Below the pieces are notes generated by a model, which was given only the letters and a program-made list of their open reading frames with translations, did not search any database and was not told the DNA's origin. From NCBI GenBank assembly GCA_030549495.1, contig JAUIRK010000475.1:1-64000 (forward strand): a stretch of DNA of 64,000 nt. Reading direction: 5' to 3'. Made by a program: the position numbers and the translations under genes. Below are positions 34,701-49,700 of the stretch, piece by piece; the first letter of the stretch is position 1; each line of letters begins with the position of its first letter. This DNA is from Nectonema munidae (Eukaryota > Nematomorpha > Nectonematoida > Nectonematidae).

Positions 34701-37700
34701 TTGAAAAAATGAAAACTTTTAAAACTCATCAAGACCTGGCTTCTGGCTTTCAAAAATTTGATTCTAATTTGGAAGAACTGTATAAAAAAGCTGGAGAAAG
34801 GCAGAAAGTTTGAACATATTTTCTCTTTATTTTCCCATTTATGTTTATGGTATATATGCATGGAATGGCACTCATTTGTAAATATTGTAAAGTCGAGTTG
34901 TATGGATAATTCGCAATGAATCGATATTGACCATTTTTGTTGCTAGAATTCTTCGTGATAACTAGGGTAGTTAAAAATTTACCCTAAAATTATCCAATTA
35001 TTAATGACTTTTTATAGTAAAAATGACCTATAAAAATGACAAGAATCTATATTTTAAACCCAGTTTGCTAATCTTTTGAAAGGAGTCATTATTTTGTAAG
35101 TAAATCTTCCATTATAATAATAGATTAATTCATATTTAAATTTAAAGCAATTAGCGAAGATTTTCGGTAGTAGGTTATTCATATTACATATATTTATATA
35201 AAAAATTTGATAATTGAAATTTATATATACCTTTTGCTGCTAGTAAAATATTTTTGAGAAATAGTGGAAATGAATGGCCAATTTTTTTAGTATTGAAAAC
35301 TAATCTTACTGATTTTCTTGTGCAATTTCTATTCTAGATGTGAGGTAGGAATAAGGAATTATAAAGTTTCAACTTTATTTCCCTAAAAAATTCTTTTCTA
35401 AACCTCTCGAGTAAATCTAATATACAATTTTATCATAATTAATATTAATTACATCACGAATACAAACTAATCATACACAAGAGGGGGGGGGGGGGGTATG
35501 AAGAAAAAATATATATAAAATGACAAGCTAAAAAGTATTTTTTAAAGTTGAAGTATGCGAAAAACGAACTAAAGAACGTATGATTGAAATTTTAAAGTTC
35601 AAATTAAATTTTAATATACGTTTTATTTAAAAAAAGCAAATAATAAAATCCTTTCTTCTATTTGTATCACCAGTGGGGGAGGATGTATCCCCCTCTAGAT
35701 CCGTCACTGTGACTACATGTGTAGTTTTTTCAAATTTAGCAACAAAACATGTAAAAATCGATATAAACCAATTAGTAAGTATCAAATATATATATAATTA
35801 CATTAAATTAATGAACAAAGTATTTTGTACATGAAATACTAATAACTTACATAAACTTACATGAAAAAGTCTTCGAAATTTCACTTAACTACACATGTAG
35901 TTTTTTGGAATGTACCAACAAACATGAAAACACTGATTTAGAACACATAGTAAATATACAAAAAATATAATTGCCAGATTTCTTAATCTTTTTATAGATT
36001 TGCACCTTATTGATTTTGATTTTAAACTCACACGCCTGCTTAACTACATATGTAGTTTTTTGACTAATATTTTTGAAATAAGAATGCAAATTTTGTTTTC
36101 ATCGTGATAAGGGCTTTTTCTGATATATTTACTTCATCTTTTCAAGTTTGACATTTTTCGTGTTTCACAAATATGAACATTCAAAATTGTGTTTTCTACA
36201 TATGTAGTTTGGTAGGCTGATAAGGGTTAAAAGAGTATGTGAGATAAAAATAATAGTTTCTCCGCGTCGTCAACCTTATCAAGGAAGGTTTCAGATGTTT
36301 ACATACAGCTATTAAAATATTTTTTTTTCGTTTTCAATAGTTTCTCATTTGTACACAAAATTTTTATGTAATTAAAAAAATTAAAAACAAGTACAAAATG
36401 TGGATACAATAAAATGATAAAATATTAACTTTTTAAGAAATACATTCATCAGCAGATAGCCTAATGGTCGGATCGTAGGTTTGGAATCCAATAGGCCTGG
36501 GTTCGATTCCCGATCATGACTATCCCCTGTCCGGCTATTGATTCGTTTTTTTTCTTTCCTTTGATGCGATACCGACAACAAAAATATAAAATCTGTAAGT
36601 AAGATTCTTGTCATATATTCTTATCAATCTTAAATTTTTCAATTTAATTAATTGTATTCTCTTCCCATTCCATTATTTAATGGCGCGCCCCACATTTCAA
36701 CTTTTTTTTATGTCATTTCGCCACTCTATTATGTCTGATATCTAACCTGTCTTTTCATTTTGTTGCAGGAATTGAATGACTATAACAATCGGGATATGAT
36801 TGCTGCTGCTAGAGGAAAACTCAAAAAGTGTCGTGATCTTCTTTTTTCTAGTTATGAGGTAAACGCATTCAGCATCATATACCATCATCTCCATCCCCAC
36901 AACATCATTCCTGCATCCTCTAGCAAAACATTTTAATCATCATCAATGCTTCATCATTTTTATGATAGCATAGTTCTTTATTCACGTGATTGGTTGGTTA
37001 GTTGTATAACAACTTATTTAGTTTTAAATTTGGAATGCTTAGATGTCAAACAATTGCTAGATTGCTAGAGATACTTCACTGAAGCAGGTTATATATATAA
37101 AATATTCCCTTTTCATTTGGAGTCCTTTTTACGTAGACTTTTTAAATCTCTCAGTGTGATCATGCTTTGTGTTATTATCACTCAAAAATAAAAATGAAAT
37201 GTATTCATAAGGTTGTACAACACTCTAAATGAAAATATATCGAAGATTGCTTACTAAAAAATGGTAATAAAAAATTAAGAAGAAATACAAATATAATAAA
37301 AGGCGTATACTATTTTAAAATATGATGTATTCATGGAATAAACATTTAATATTGGCGATGAAGTAAGAGATTAATTGCAAAGGGATTACTTTGTTTAAAT
37401 TGAGAAAATACCTAAGATTAAATTTTTTATCAGGAATCGGGCTGAGTGTCTAAATCGGTATAATCCAGCCAAAATAGAGATAGATCTAATGATTTCTGTA
37501 TATTTTATTAGTGTGACTACTCATTGAAAGTGGTTATTTTTCCTGTAGTACTAAACACAAAATCCTCACGATTTTTTTCATCAGGAGTTCTAGACAACAT
37601 GAATGCAATGATTTTTTTGAAAATTCCATTTCAAATAATGCTAATTAGCCCAAAAATGGATTAACTAATTAGCTAGATTAATATTAATAGTCTTTCCAAA

Positions 37701-40700
37701 ATACTGAAAGCAAGGTTTAGCAAATTCTTAAAAAAAATTCCCAACAACTTTCAAAAATGAAGAACTTTTAATGCAAATATTTGCTTTAATGATAATATAC
37801 CGGTTTTTTTATATATATTTTTTAATTTGAAAACTTTTTGATATGTGGAAATGAATCGTTTATTTAAAATGAGTGGCTTGATAGATGATCATTTTCACTC
37901 TAATTTTTGTGTGTTTAATCAGATACTATTTTTTAGCGTTAATTACTGATTTCTCAAAATATTGAAAATAACATATTACCTACATTTTCCTTTCTAAAAT
38001 CTCCTTTTTAACATCTGCTTTTAATTTTAGTTTTTTTTAAATAAAAGTATGTTCTAAAAACCAATAATTTAGAGATAACCGCGTTGAATCTGACCAACTT
38101 TTCCCCTGAAATAAATTTTATTTGAAAAATCACTTTATACCCCATATCGTAAAACATTTGATGTACTTTTTATTTTGAATTGAAGATCATATTTTGCTAA
38201 AAGCATAAAATGGACTGTTAAATTTGTGCGAAATATGGAATTGGAATTTACCTATTTTTTATTTTGGTATTTTGTAATTTCCGTCTCTTATACTATTGTA
38301 TAATCATAATTAGGATCTTATTTTAAGATGTCTTATTGTGTAATATTATAGTCAAAAGAATAGCACATTATTTTCTTATGAGTCTTGATCTTATGCGTCT
38401 CTTATTAGATTTTTCTTTCTTCGAAATACTGGAACTAATTTTACGTCTTGATCTCCTTTAGTTTATACCTTATCACTTGGGCAGTTGGAAATTAACGTAA
38501 AATTGCAAAATAAAAAAATTTGTATATATTTTGCATTGATCAATATACCATGGGATTTTATTTTTATCGGAAAAAACTTTAAGAAAAAATGTTTTTTTTT
38601 GAAAGATGAATTGATAACAATAACAATAATTAATTTATTTTTTTACTAAAGAAAAAAAGAGTTGTAGTAAAATAGGAATTGGTTTCAAGGTAAAATTTGT
38701 CATTATTTCATAAAAGTTTTCTTTTAAGTATCGAAGCCTAGAACGTCCTTTTTAATGCCTAGGTTTTGAAAACGAATCATGCATTTCTTTCGATTTTTTT
38801 TATAATTAAAAGGAGAGTATTCTATTTTTGAGGACATTGTTCTCATTTAACTAAAATTAGGTTAAAAGAAATACCAAACAAAAAAAGCATTTAAAGAGGA
38901 ATTTAAAAAAACGTTTTTACCAGACCTAATGCAAAAAAATGACTTATGATTCTGACGTAAAAAAATTAAATTAAAAAAACAAGTATATATAATAAATTAG
39001 TTGGCTTTATTGACTCTAATTTTACCCTACTTATTACGTGTATAATTATAAAAATCCTTCAACAACCTCCTCCTTACCTATCTTATAGTAATATAGTTAT
39101 GTATCCTTGATTTTAACACTCGTTAAGCCTATACTTTCATTATGTTTTCCAGACGTACCTGAATCACCCTGAAATCTTTGGTGCTAAGGAGAATCGCGAT
39201 TTCGTTCTAAATCAAATTTGCGAAGCTGTCAAAACCATCAACACAGTGATGAACGGCGAATCCGAAAAATCTTCTAAAAAGGACTCTTTAAGCGCTCATT
39301 CCAAGCCAGCTAAGTCCGGAGAGCTAGCGGATGCTTTCAACGACTTTGAGGTTTTTTGATCTCTTTTTAAATCCCATACGCTCCTTTTTTCATATATTAC
39401 TAATGGTGTTCTTGCCATTTCTAAAACGATAAATAGTTATCGTACATACCCTGATATAATACACACATGTGTCTCTGTTGAAAAAACTATACTCCTTTAC
39501 TCGGAATTTTAACTTAAATAAATGGGGCACAGACGTATAGATAATTCAGTCATATCACTGAAAAATGGGAGAATGTGAGAAAAGAATACGCTGCATAAAT
39601 GTGCTTCCCACATGTATAGATATTTTAGTCATATCATCCTACACCTTTTTTTGGTATCTATTATATATTATTATTTAAGTAAATGAAATAAATAAAGTAT
39701 TAGAAATACAAAGGTTTAGGTGGTTTGGGCATGTAAATAGAAGACCTTCGGGTAATCTAATTAAAGAAGCTTATAAAAATCAAACTTTAGGTAAGAGTAA
39801 AGGCAGGCCAAGGATGACATGGATAGAAAAAGTCAAAAAAGACATGAGCAAAAGACATTTAGCATTAGGGGACGCGCAAAATAGAGATGAATGGAGACGC
39901 AAAATAATGAGAGATTAAATGCCAAAGTGGTAAAAACCGGCTAAACCTCAGCGTGCTTGGAACACTAGGCGTGAAATTTGTTATTATTATTATTATCTAT
40001 TGAAAGAAAAAGAATTTTTGGGTTTTGTCAAAATGTATATTTTTATGCCGAAATTTCCGCCTTCTATATTTTTACCTCATCTTGTTAATATGAATAATAT
40101 TATTCTATATCCCCGGGTTACAGTTTGGGAGGAAAAATAGCCAACTGCGACTCTATTCAAAAGCTTAATAAATCTAACTCCAACTGTTCACTTCCGTCTT
40201 CGACCAAATTAGAGCCACCCCCTCCATATACCTACAAAAATAAAACTTTTTTCCATTATTTAAAAAATTTAAAAAGCCTAATTGGGAGCCTAAATTTTAT
40301 CATATACCGACTCCAAATCGGACTTGGGTCAAATACAAGTGTATTTGTATTTTAGGGTATTTTAAATACCTACCAAGAGTATTTGAAAAAAACAATGACT
40401 TTTTACATATACACTTCTCTATAAGTTCTTTTAAAATTAACCCTACTCGTTGAGGCTTGAAGTCACAGAAGCTATACGAATATTTGTAGGCATTCGTAGC
40501 TGATTAACATTGATCAGTGTAGTGACTTCTATTCTTTTGTTTTAATAAGAATAACAATAGTAATCATCACGACCAGATCATATATAGAATAGAGATATAT
40601 ACAGGCTCATGGTCAATGATCAATCTGACTTGCAACGAAAATTTCCTTAAAGATTCTTCAAACTTTGATATCATCCAAATAAAAAAGACTTTGCACCCAT

Positions 40701-43700
40701 GAAAACCATGATCAATTTATTATTTCTTCAACTTTAGTTCAAATTACTTTGGTAGGTAGGTAGGTAAAGATGTCAATGCACTTTCAAAAATTGAATTGAT
40801 ATGCTTGATAGGGAATAGAGGCAGTCTTTATGTTTATACGGGTTTTAAAGAGAATCTAAACTAAAAGAAACAAAGAGAGAGAAAAAGGAGAGGAAGAAAA
40901 CTATCGGGTAGACGGTGAGTGAAGATTTAGAATGGGTTCAATAGTTCGTAAAGGCACCGAGAGGGAAATTAATAGAGTAGGGTGTGTTAGTAGTTCATTC
41001 AGATTGTTGGAAAAATGACCGAGAGTTGAAACACAACTGTTGATTAATTCCTGGCGATGAGAGATAAAAAAAATGGGTAAATGAAAGTTAGGTGGTGAGA
41101 TGATTCACAAGCTACGCCACAGAAACAGCAGGAGTGAGTGTCGGAGAGTTTGATATGAAAGAGGTAATTTTTGCAAGGGCAGTGACCGTAGAGCCACCTT
41201 ATAAGAGATCGTAAGGGGATGAACTTATGTTTTGACCAAGAATGATGAACGGCCGTTATGTCAGTTATGTGGGATAGAAAGGTTTTTATCGATTGGGTTA
41301 GACTGACAATTGCCATTGCTTTTTAGTCTATTGTGTGAGTTCGTGGATAAAAATGCTGAGGTGTAAAGAGGTCAAGAGTGTCGCGCAAGGTTTTGAGAGG
41401 GTTATTTTGGCGAGGAAATTAACATGTATGTTTTCATAAACGTTGGAAGAATGGGCAGGGCACCAAAATACAGAGATAGTAAAGTGGGTGGAGAGAAACT
41501 GCAGTTTCGAGAATAGTTTGGCGACCATGAATGGTGGGTTTTTGCTGAAATGTAAATCGGGCGCGAGGTTTTGAGAGTCGGTATAAAACTGGATTGTTTC
41601 AAATTGAGTAAACTCTTTGATGTGGTCGCACGCTTCAATTAGTGCTTGGCATTCTGCGTCGGATATCGTGGTTGGATGGAAGGTTTATAAACGAAAAGGG
41701 AACGTTGAATTTTGAGGCACCATTTGTATGAAGTGGCTCTATTTAATTGAAAAAGTATTTTTGATAGTTTTGTATATGTATTTTTGAAGTGGGTGGACCA
41801 TTTAAGGTTCGATTGGAAGGTGAGTCTGAGGTATTTTATGGTCACTGATGGTTTGATAAGGGTGGTATGGTCTATGCGAAGGTGTAAGTGTGTGGAATGT
41901 TTTCGTGTAAAGTGAATTAAAGAAGTTTTGATGTAGTTGCTAATAAATGTGATGATGTAGGGTGGGTAGCGCTTAAGATGGATGTTGAATATGATCGCAG
42001 GGTGCAAGGCACTGTTGAAGACATTGTCGATATCGAGGAACAAGATAGATGATGTTTTTTGAGATGAAATGGAGTGCTCTAGATATCCAGTAAGTTTGGA
42101 TAGAGCTGATTCTGTATTTTTGCGGGGGAGGTAGGCAAATTGTGAAAGGTGGATACGGCTGTGTTGTGCTATGTAGTGAATAAAGCGCTTACGAATAATT
42201 TTTTCGAGTAGCTTGCCCAAGACGGGGAGTATGGTGACGGGACTCCAATTTTTAAGAGTTGAGACGTCTTTGTCGGGTTTTGATAAAAAGAGGATTTTTC
42301 CAATTTTCCAAATGGAGGGAAAAACGATTGCTTAATACATGCGTTGAAGATGTTGAATGGGTGGATTTGATATGAGATGAGGAAATTCTGTCGTCTAAGT
42401 TAGGGCTGTCAGGGGGGGGGGGGGGATAGAGGAGAGGAAGGGAGGATTTATTAGAGTTGAGTTCGGATTTCCGTGGGAGAGGAGTTGATGTAGGTTGATA
42501 GTATTTTTCTTTGGTTTAACTATTTTATTTATGGTGTTCCAGGGATTAAGTGAGGTGTTAGAAGTGAAATATATCCAAGAATCGCGCTTTGCTTTTTTAA
42601 TGGAGCATAGGTAGGTGTGCTTGATTTGTGAGTATGATGCAATGTTGGAGGGCGACGGATTCTTTCTCATGTTTTTGAGGGCTTTGCGAAGTTTGCTCTG
42701 TGGTCCAGAAATATGCGTGCTTTCTTTTGGGAAAGGGATTAGAATGTGTGGAGAGTTTAATGGAAGATGATAGCGTGTTATTGAGGTTAAGTGCAGCAGC
42801 GTCGATATCGGTGCTTTTAAACAGCACAGGTGAAGTTCGTGAGGGATTTGCTGAAGAGTTCACAAGGATGTATACCAGTGTGTGCGCTTTACAGATATTG
42901 TAGGATTAGGAATGTGTATCGCTGGATTGAAAATAATCTGGAAGGTGATTAAAAGCTGATGGTTGGTCGGAGATTTCCCAATTTGAGATGAGATTGTATG
43001 TGTTTATTGACGCAAGGGTGATATCAATATGTGAGGAGATGATGTTGTTTACAATTTTAAAAAGGTTCGATTTTTTGTGGTGTAGCTTATGTGTAGATTT
43101 TGTACTGAGATGAAATCTAATGCTTCAGCGCTGCACCTATTTTCTTTTAGGTCCCAGAGCTGTGATCGGTTGTTATGATGAGATGGTAAGAGGCAGAGAG
43201 TGACGCAGTGTGAGCTTTTGCTTGATTTAGCGAAAGTGTGAAGGCATTTGTAAAAGCCTTAGTATTGGAGGGTGGTGAGTAGTATGAGCAAAAAGCAGAG
43301 AAAATTATTCGAAAAAATTATTGCAAATACAAATTGCTTAGACGAGAACTGAGGAAGAAAAATAAAGTTCAATGTAGATTTGACAAGGATACATGCGGAA
43401 AAATTTGTAAAAGGTGGTGTGATGTAAAGAGGCTAGTATGCATTTGTAAGAGAGGTCATGGAAGAATTATAGGTATATGGTTCGTTAAGAGATAAAATGT
43501 CATAGAAAGAAAAGATAGTTAAGGTTTGACCAACTTGACGATGAGTGGTTAAGATTGATATGCAGAAAGTTTAGCATATGTATTTGTTTATGATTTGAAT
43601 ATTAAGGTCGTAGGGTCATTGGCAAAGAAGCATGCGGAGATGGAATGTCTTCTGTTGTCGCAGTGGTTGCAATGTGGTAACTTGACTTTACATTTTGATG

Positions 43701-46700
43701 ATGGATGATTGTATTTAAGACAGTTATTGCATTGAGTAAGGCAAGGCTTAAAAAGCTTAGGTTGAAGAATGGTGAGATTGAGGATTATTTTTGGTTTTTC
43801 GCAAAGGTGTTTGAAGAGTGTGGTGGTTGTTGTCTGTAAAAGGATTGTGTAGGAGTAGAGGCCTTGTTTACCTAGCTGGCTAATGGATGTTAGGACAACA
43901 CAGAACGTGAAAAGAAATAATTGCAAAGTAATTCAGAAATTGATGAAACTAGCCACGTTTACTGACGTTCAACCATCACTATTACAAAAAAACGTAAAGG
44001 ATTCTTTCCAACCAATTATTGATATGAGTAGCAATACTAACACTGCTAACCTATCAGGTGACTGAGGCATGCCTGAAGACTCAGATCCTTTGTCATATTG
44101 GAAATTACATGCCTCAAAATTCCCACATTCATCAAAAATTGTGGCTGATTTTTTGGCCATTGCAACTTTGTCTGCTCCTATTGAGCTTTTGTTCAGTATT
44201 TCTGGTAAAGTCTTCACTTTAATGTTTATTAGATGTAGCATTAACGACTAATAACAGTACAGGACATTTGATGTAATGAAGCTGAATAAAATTGAAATTT
44301 GTATTAGATGTAAAAATTTCATTGATAGATTTTACATATAAAATGTGATAATTATGATTAAAAATATTGAAAAGTACGCATTGTGTGCGTATTTTTTGTT
44401 TTGTCTTACCTATGAAAACCAAATGTTTTTTTAAAGTATTTATATTTGCAATTGAAATACTCCTATAAAAAATATTTGTATTTGAGAAGCTCAATGTATT
44501 TGTTTTCGTATTTATAATACTCCTCTCTTGTCTGCGCTGAATCCTAAATTTCACTTGATCCGATCCGATCCGATTCCTATACCTTTAAATCTCCTACTTC
44601 CACTTCGCAAACCTTAACCCTTGTTCCCTTTTGCTTTCTTAGTAAATAACAGTAAGGTATCTTTAAGCATTAGTAGTTGCATACGTTTGAGATTTTGTCC
44701 AAAATTTTCATTCCCTTAAAATTCGTCCAAGTTGATTGATATTTAGTTTATAAAAAATTAAAGCGTATTCAAGAACATATTGTTTAAAGATTTTATTTGA
44801 AGTATAAAGTATATTGCCTAATTCTGTCAAAAACTCCCTTCTTCAGAAAATAAAATAAAAAAATCTTTATATAAATAATAGAGAGTATTAGAATTAGTTT
44901 AACAATTTATAGTCTCGAGAACGAGTTTGCCTCTCTCCGGTATCAACTTTTCAAATTATAAATACTGTGTATAAATGAACAAGTGTTTTCACAACCAAAC
45001 CTTCTACTCTATTTCAATGCTAACATGCGACAAGATTCTTTAAAAAAAAAGTCAATGCGATTCTTCAATGCTGACTTCAAGGCGAACATGACGATTTCTC
45101 TCTTTTCAGAACAGATATGTGATGCAGCCGATGCAGTACAACGATTGCAAATCTCGCTCCATCCTGGAAGAGCGGCTGGACAGCATCATCAAAGGAGCGA
45201 TGCTGATGGCAGATGCCTCGCACACCCGCGATGAAACTCGAGACCGCATTTACTCGGAGTGTTCCAAGGTCAAGGAAGCTCTTCAAACGCTCCTCAGTGC
45301 CTACATGAAAAATGTAAGCTTTTCCATTTTCTTCCATTTTTCTTGATTCTCCTTATGCCAGCTTTATGTCTAAAGTAAACCGTATAAAATATTAAAATAT
45401 GAAACACTCTTGATGTGATAACTAGGGTAATCGTATCTAATATATTTCCTAGATAGTATATTACCAAACACAACGCCTCAGAACAAAATGAAGCAATTGC
45501 CCCTCATCAAATAAAAAGAAAACGCGTAAGTCAAAATGTACAGTGAAAAGGCATACAATCCCAAGACTCGCTTCAACTCGACTCTGATCTGATTGGATAA
45601 AAATTGTTGAATAATGCTAGAATCGAACGAATTATTTTTGAACATTTCTGGAATAAGTGTTCACTATTCAAATGAACTACGCAAGAATCTTTCACCCAAT
45701 TCGCTAAAATTCAGACATTTTCAACGCTTCCTATAAATTATATTTAATATATCCGAGCAATAAGAATAAATGAAAAAATACAATGATTTATAACATAATT
45801 TTTAATGCAAAATATTTTTTCTTTCACAATTTGATTTTAAATGAAGGAGGTAAGTTCGATCTAGTCTAGTACAAAGAATGTTTCCTAGAAAGCCTTTCAC
45901 TCCCTCCCAATAAATTTGAATTATCTCAATTTGATATTACTTCTCTTGTTAAGGCTAATTCCTTGAACGGGTTTTTTTACTCATTTTGAGTTCATTTGAT
46001 AGAATAGTCAACCTGAATTTCAGCCATAGTTGATCAGAGGCAGTAATTTTTGCATGAATTTGAACAAGAGACCACAACTTTTTTAGCCAGCCAAATATTA
46101 TTTATAGCGCATAACTATATAAGATATTTTTCTAGAAGGCCAGAAAGAATTCTCGATAGTTTAAAGCTTAAAACGTTTTATCCCTATTGATTACGGTAAC
46201 TGAAAGAGTTAACGCAATTGAATACACAAATTAGGATGAATGCATTGACTATTTGCTAAATATAAGTTTAACAATCAATTTTTTTTTCATTTTATCAAAT
46301 GTTTTAGTTTTTTATTTGGGTTGTTTTGAAAAGTTCCCAAAATTATTACACTTTTCTTCCAACTTTTGTTAATAAAACTTATAAGTATGTAAATGATTGT
46401 AATTTTGTTTAAAAAAGTGCCCCTTGTGATGTTGGCTTTAACCCAATAGGTATCGTTGTACTCACTTTAGTATAGTAAACGTATCCTAGGTTAACTAGTT
46501 AAATTTGTATAGAGTTTATTTGCACTTCTTGTATTATTTTCTGTGCAAACCTTCATTATCATGTACTTATCCCTTATTCATATAAATTTAATTTTCTTCC
46601 AAACATTTTAGACTTTCAATTTCTATTTAAAAGAGCTAAATTTAAGTTCACGACTTCATACTTGTCAATTCCTAGACCCAAGTCCTAAATATATTTTCAA

Positions 46701-49700
46701 ATACAAAGTGACGTAGCTATAATATGAAGATTATATCAGATGATTCTTTGCTTTTCTATGTTAGTAATCTAGTTTGCTAGCATTTCGTTTCTAAAAATTC
46801 TAAAATCTAATTTTAAAGGACAATATGTCTCAGTACAAACTAATCAATCTACCAAGCGCTTTCAATTGGTATGAGTGATTTCTTGTCTCTAGCATTCCAT
46901 AGTGTGTCTGCTTTCTCGTTCAGATAAAAAACCCCAAAACTACATTCGATCACGAAGATATAATAACAATAGCATTCTTATACCTTGAAATCTTTTTATG
47001 TTTTGCAAATTATAATATTTTTTCATGAAAAATAAAAGAAAATGCAAGGAGATGATATTCTATCATTTTTATTTCTTAAAAAATGAAAATTACCCTTGAA
47101 AAAGCAGAAGCCTCAAACCATCATACATAAGAGCCAGGAAAAGGTTAGGCAATGACAGATGACAATTGCCGCTATCATGTTGGAGTACTACAGTTGCGCC
47201 TTGTTTATCAGACCTCTTTCAGAGACAGTTTTGTCGGATTAATGAAACATCAATTCAGCACCTTATATAGAGTAGACTTTCAGAAGAATCAATAGTCTAG
47301 GCTAAAATATTTTTTACTTCTCAAACAGAGTAAATGTGGGATTTTATGAAAATACAAAATGTGTATGTTATTTGTGAATTCGCAATAGCTATGCTATATT
47401 TAATAAATCATTGACTTTTGTTGCGAGTTTGCTAATGATGTGCCTGAGTCTGGCTATGATGTAATGAACCTTGATGAACGGCAAGGCTGTAGAAAACTCT
47501 ATCTAGCTGAATAAGTTGAATGTGTGGCTTTGATCAACGAAGAATCACCCCAAATGCTTATAAAAATACAAATGTGCTATGTTCACTGGACAAAAATTCT
47601 TCTATAATTATAATAAGAGTGTGTCCCGTTGATATATACATATCAAGGCCTGAAAGTTACAAAAAATTATCAAAATTTGTATTTTTCAATTGTGATAAAC
47701 TACATTAAATTTTCTTATTTGACAAGGTAAAATATTTAATTTTTATCCTAAAATTAAACAGTTTTTCATTAAAATTAAGCTAAAGAGTTGTGTGATATCT
47801 AGTTTAGTTTATGGGAGTCAAAGCTGGCCTTTAAAAGAAATAGAAAAAAGAAGAAGAAATAGTACATAAATGAGGATGTTGAGAGATTTATGTGTAGACA
47901 GAATTTAAATACAAAAATTAGCAACGATAATTCATTTAAGAAAGCTCTGTGATGTAAATGAAATTAATGTAGTAATTGAAAGAAATGAGATGCTTCGGGC
48001 ACATGACCTAGAGGAGAGTTTATTAGGAGAATATATGAGAAAAGAGACGTCAAAAAAAGAGGACTTAAGGTAGGAGATGAACAGAATAGAAGTGAATGGA
48101 GAAAAAAAATTAAGTAGTTTCTTCTTTCCATAATTGTAATAGCATGCTAGATCCTAGCTTGCTGGGAAAATAGCCGTAAAACGGATTATTATTATTATTA
48201 TTATTGCTATATTTAAAGCAAAGGAAAAGAAAATAAAAAATATTCACTACAAAAACAAAGCAAAAGTTGTCACTGAAGTAGCGAATATTTTATAGACATG
48301 AAAGAAACGAAATGACATATGATAATAATTAGAGACTAAAAGAACATGTCAGTATGTTTCATCACTCTGCGCATCCTCACAATAACTATTCAAGATATGA
48401 GAGTTGTGAATTGCAGAAGAAAATCCCTAGACGTAGATCATTTGTCATCGTATCTAATCTGAAAAAATACGAATCAACGCATCCCCAAATTAGCTCGTCA
48501 GAGAGTAAACGATGAAAAGAAAGGCAAAACATAGGACGCACATTGCACAACATATGACAATTATGAAAGAGTCTGTTTATTTAGGTAGAGCAAAAAGTTC
48601 GATTTTCAATTTAGAAGTAAATTCTTTTTACGAAACTTTGTCTTATTTTCGTTATAATGAGAATTTCGTTATATTGTTCTTTTTTAATCAAATTAAAATT
48701 ATCAAGGGAGGTTGGAATGGCATAAACATTCTATATTAGAAATCAGGCTATAATGACGTTGGTTCGGTTGACGTCTCATCAATTCTTCCCATAACACCTA
48801 TTGTATTTAATATCACATTTCTTTCTCTTTCTGTGTTTAGCTTTGAAAATATTTCATAAAATGCTTCCATATATTCATGGGATTAAGAATTCTTACTTTG
48901 CTAACTTTGACCAACCATCACCACCATAGTGTATTAACGTTTTAGTGTTTTCGGGTTTTGAAGCAAAATCCTTTACTGCACAATGCTGAAGTCTAGGCAG
49001 TGTGCCACAACGCGACACAATAATGCTGCATTCAGTTTTGTTACGAAGCATACAAATTGCATCTACGATGATCCTTCGATTCTATATCATTTGCCGTGTA
49101 TAATTTTATACTCCCTTCATGTAACAACATTGCACACATGTATGCGTGTAAAACGCCTAAAGAAAATGAATTATTAATGAAGATATGGCAGCTTTCGTTC
49201 ATCAAAGTAGTCATCATATATTGACTAAGATAATCATCATCATTTTGCTTTTAATCTCATAACTCGTCTTTTAATTCCTAAGCCTCTTTCTAATCCAATT
49301 CAGAGCCTTTTCACACGTATAATAAACGATTTTTTACATTTCCTATCTTCTATCAAGGATATCATTTTATAAGTTCATTGGATCTAACTAGAGGCGTCCT
49401 TGGGAAGGGGGTTTTATTTGGGTCTAACTAAGCTTATTCTAATACTAATTCATCTAATAAGCGCTCTAACTAATCACTTTACTAATTAACTAGACTGTTA
49501 AACTGCAGAATTTACTAACTAACTTACTTACTATATGAACGTATACAATCGTGTATCTGGGAAATTTGAATAAATTCCTAGTAATTTAAAAAAAAAATAG
49601 TGTAATTTTTCATTATAAATCGTTAATCAAAACTTTTTTAATCGGGTTGTCAGGAGATAAACAATAAGTAGGAAAAAAATATACTTGAGACCTCAAGGTT

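Noticed and set aside
35430-35720. Target duplication of the MITE at 35,480-35,709
   Set aside because: The 8 bases on the right (TGACTACA) have no equal on the left; the left end is decayed.
35711-36230. CRISPR-like array
   Set aside because: Repeats are short, palindromic and diverged, spacings are unequal, and the setting is an animal intron.
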